A DNA stretch of 64,000 nucleotides from Sporosarcina sp. P32b (lineage in GTDB: Bacteria > Bacillota > Bacilli > Bacillales_A > Planococcaceae): positions 198,205 through 262,204 of the forward strand of contig NZ_PDZB01000002.1 in NCBI RefSeq assembly GCF_002743335.1. The letters are read 5' to 3'. Shown piece by piece: positions 63,086 to 64,000 of this stretch (position 1 is its first letter; the number at the start of each line of letters is the position of its first letter). Made by a program: the position numbers and the translations under genes. The notes beneath the pieces are model-generated. The model searched no databases. It saw only the letters and a list, made by a program, of their open reading frames with translations, and had not been told where the DNA came from.

Positions 63086-63460
63086 TTATTGGAATTTAGA
63101 AAGTACCCCATTAACAAAACGGCCTGACTTTTCGTCACCAAACGTCTTGCATAGCTCAATCGCTTCGTTCATGATGACTCGATTCGGAACTTCTTCATTA
63201 TGAAGGAGTTCATAGACAGCCAATCGTAACACTGTTCTTTCGATCTTCGGCAATCTGTCGATGGTCCAGTTTTCCAATTTATTTGTGATTTCACTGTCGA
63301 TTTCTGTCAAATGTTCCGCTGTACCTCGAACTAGTTGTTCGTAGAATGAATCCAGTGGTGTTTCCACGATATACCCTATCGCTTCGTCCACGTTCATCTC
63401 ACTATTGTCCAGCTGAAACAGTGTTTGAATTGCTTTTTCACGTGCTTCTCGTCGTTTCAT
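63086..63460 (-). CDS. nusB: Transcription antitermination protein NusB
   Basis: A 124-residue all-helical protein: it starts [20 protein letters not shown] and shows [20 protein letters not shown] near 73-92 and [20 protein letters not shown] near 98-117. It works with NusE in rRNA antitermination. GAGGAG precedes the ATG. In B. subtilis the Asp23-family gene yqhY stands just before nusB; here the 540 bases upstream hold no gene. Confidence 0.95.
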   Translation of the reverse strand: MKRREAREKAIQTLFQLDNSEMNVDEAIGYIVETPLDSFYEQLVRGTAEHLTEIDSEITNKLENWTIDRLPKIERTVLRLAVYELLHNEEVPNRVIMNEAIELCKTFGDEKSGRFVNGVLSKFQ

Positions 63461-63619
63461 AATCGTTATCTCCTCTACCGCTCATCTTCAAAACCTAATG
63501 ATATCACAAAACGCAGGAAAAGAACTAGTGGAATCAAGCGATTTTATGTCACCAGTTTTCATTTTTGGTCAAGATGTTCATAAATAGTTGAGTAAGGGAT
63601 AGCTGATAACGATGGATGC

Positions 63620-63655
63620 ACCGTTGATCAACATTTCAGATGGACACTTCCGGAT
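63620..63655 (+). repeat. Degenerate left end of the GC-rich repeat
   Basis: CCGTTGATC..C.TT.CAG..GGAC.C matches the left end of the 25049-25239 element at about 24 of 36 positions by eye. The rest of the element is missing. Confidence 0.4.
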
Positions 63656-63736
63656 GTGAATTCCCACTTACGACCAACGATTTGTTGGAGTTTTAAGTGT
63701 AAGTTGCGGATGAAGAGCGAGGACTGAAGTCAGTAT

Positions 63737-63872
63737 CGCTCATTCATTCATCAAAGCGCTCATAGTTGATGCGTATCCGCTCTATCATCACCATCAACTG
63801 CTCTATCAGATTCCGCAACCGCTCATAACTTTGCGCCAACCGATCTATCATCGCTTGTAACCGCTCAATGCC
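63737..63872 (-). repeat. 21-bp periodic heptad-coding repeat, copy C
   Basis: CGCTC-type motifs begin at 63737, 63757, 63778, 63799, 63820, 63841 and 63862, spacings 20 and then 21. On the minus strand a frame reads IERLQAMIDRLAQSYERL, then RNLIEQLMVMIERIRIN and YERFDE, i.e. five to six heptads. An in-frame ATG at 63935 would give a 63-residue product, but it lies inside the terminator. It is more diverged from copies A and B than they are from each other. Confidence 0.72.
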
Positions 63873-63917
63873 CACCGACCCTCTATTAGTCTCACCATGT
63901 TTCTCCAACTCACACAT

Positions 63918-63964
63918 CAAAAAAACTGAAGACAAACCTACTAGGAGGTCTGTCTTCAGTTATA
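63918..63964 (-). terminator. Terminator of a gene beyond the right edge
   Basis: On the minus strand AACTGAAGACAGACC pairs with GGTTTGTCTTCAGTT, then T7. It should end a minus-strand gene located past base 64000. Confidence 0.85.
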
Positions 63965-64000
63965 CTATCATTCACTAAGATTCGTTCAGTCCTCGAAATG

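Larger units (their letters stand above)
63461..64000. other. Intergenic region upstream of nusB with repeats
   Basis: About 540 bases. It holds a degenerate GTTGATC repeat end (63620), a hairpin CACTTA..CCAAC/GTTGG..TAAGTG (63649-63683), the third 21-bp periodic array (63737-63872) and a terminator for a gene outside the window. No protein gene is supported apart from the array's repeat frame. Confidence 0.6.

Noticed and set aside
63744-63935. 63-residue protein over array C
   Set aside because: Its ATG lies in a terminator and there is no ribosome binding site; treated as the reading frame of a repeat, not as a gene.
1-64000. CRISPR array, tRNA, rRNA or complete insertion sequence
   Set aside because: No regular repeat-spacer pattern, no tRNA-like cloverleaf or CCA end, no rRNA segments and no transposase reading frames were noticed on reading.

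Overview
The window looks like chromosomal DNA of a spore-forming member of the Bacillales, most likely Planococcaceae (Sporosarcina-like). This is inferred from the low-to-medium GC content, AGGAGG-type ribosome binding sites with many TTG starts, spo0A and spoIVB, T-box leaders, and a gene order from about 25 kb to the end that follows the Bacillus subtilis yqjP-proC-rnz-polY1-yqjE-yqjD-yqjC ... bkd ... spo0A-spoIVB-recN-ahrC-yqxC-dxs-ispA-xseB-xseA-folD-nusB segment. No rRNA, tRNA, CRISPR array or complete IS element was seen.

Region 1 (0-2.6 kb): the 5' part of a 14-TM-type drug efflux MFS gene, a lone phage-type replication protein, and a short paralogue of its N-terminal domain. The two replication-like genes share a duplicated upstream leader. 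Region 2 (2.6-10.2 kb): a quinone/electrophile-resistance island. It has two MhqO/MhqA-type glyoxalase-fold dioxygenases, an MhqR-like MarR repressor, a YceI protein, an FMN reductase, a pirin, a YdhR-type monooxygenase and an SpxH/YjbH-like DsbA-family protein. Four copies of a palindrome related to TATCTCGAATTCGAGATA lie upstream of three of these genes and probably bind MhqR. A divergent TetR gene and an anthrone-oxygenase-like (DUF1772) membrane protein close the island.

Region 3 (10.2-25.4 kb): an isoleucine-type T-box leader and brnQ; pepF followed by an unlisted 28-residue membrane peptide; msrA, csp, a GNAT acetyltransferase and rluF; a two-gene GMC/gluconate dehydrogenase-type oxidoreductase with a Tat substrate; two unrecognised membrane proteins; an MFS transporter; and intergenic DNA with two apparent gene remnants and a GC-rich palindromic repeat.

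Region 4 (25.4-42.6 kb): SDR and metallo-hydrolase (yqjQ/yqjP), a YdjI-like SPFH plus YdjG-like zinc-ribbon pair behind a very good sigma-W promoter match, a proline T-box with proC, rnz, dinB, an orphan cheW and a PepT-like peptidase. These are followed by a propionate/methylmalonyl-CoA block (carboxylase beta subunit, epimerase, MeaB, and the two mutase subunits) interrupted by prli42 (31 aa), a 122-bp tandem duplication and a bacilliredoxin. Region 5 (42.6-52.3 kb): branched-chain keto acid dehydrogenase (bkdB, bkdAB, bkdAA, lpdV) and leucine dehydrogenase, yqzF, glycerophosphodiesterase and a FapA-type protein. Leucine dehydrogenase and BKDH convert branched-chain amino acids to acyl-CoAs, and the propionyl-CoA from Val/Ile can then pass through the carboxylase, epimerase and mutase to succinyl-CoA. 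ptb, buk and bkdR, which accompany this operon in B. subtilis, are absent.

Region 6 (52.4-64 kb): spo0A, spoIVB, recN, ahrC, tlyA, dxs, ispA, xseB, xseA, folD and nusB, mostly overlapping or tightly packed. The most unusual structure in the window is a dispersed intergenic element, present three times (42.8, 52.1 and 63.8 kb). It has a CGCTC/GAGCG motif repeated about every 21 bp and, in one frame, would encode heptads of the form (Y/I)ERLxxx.
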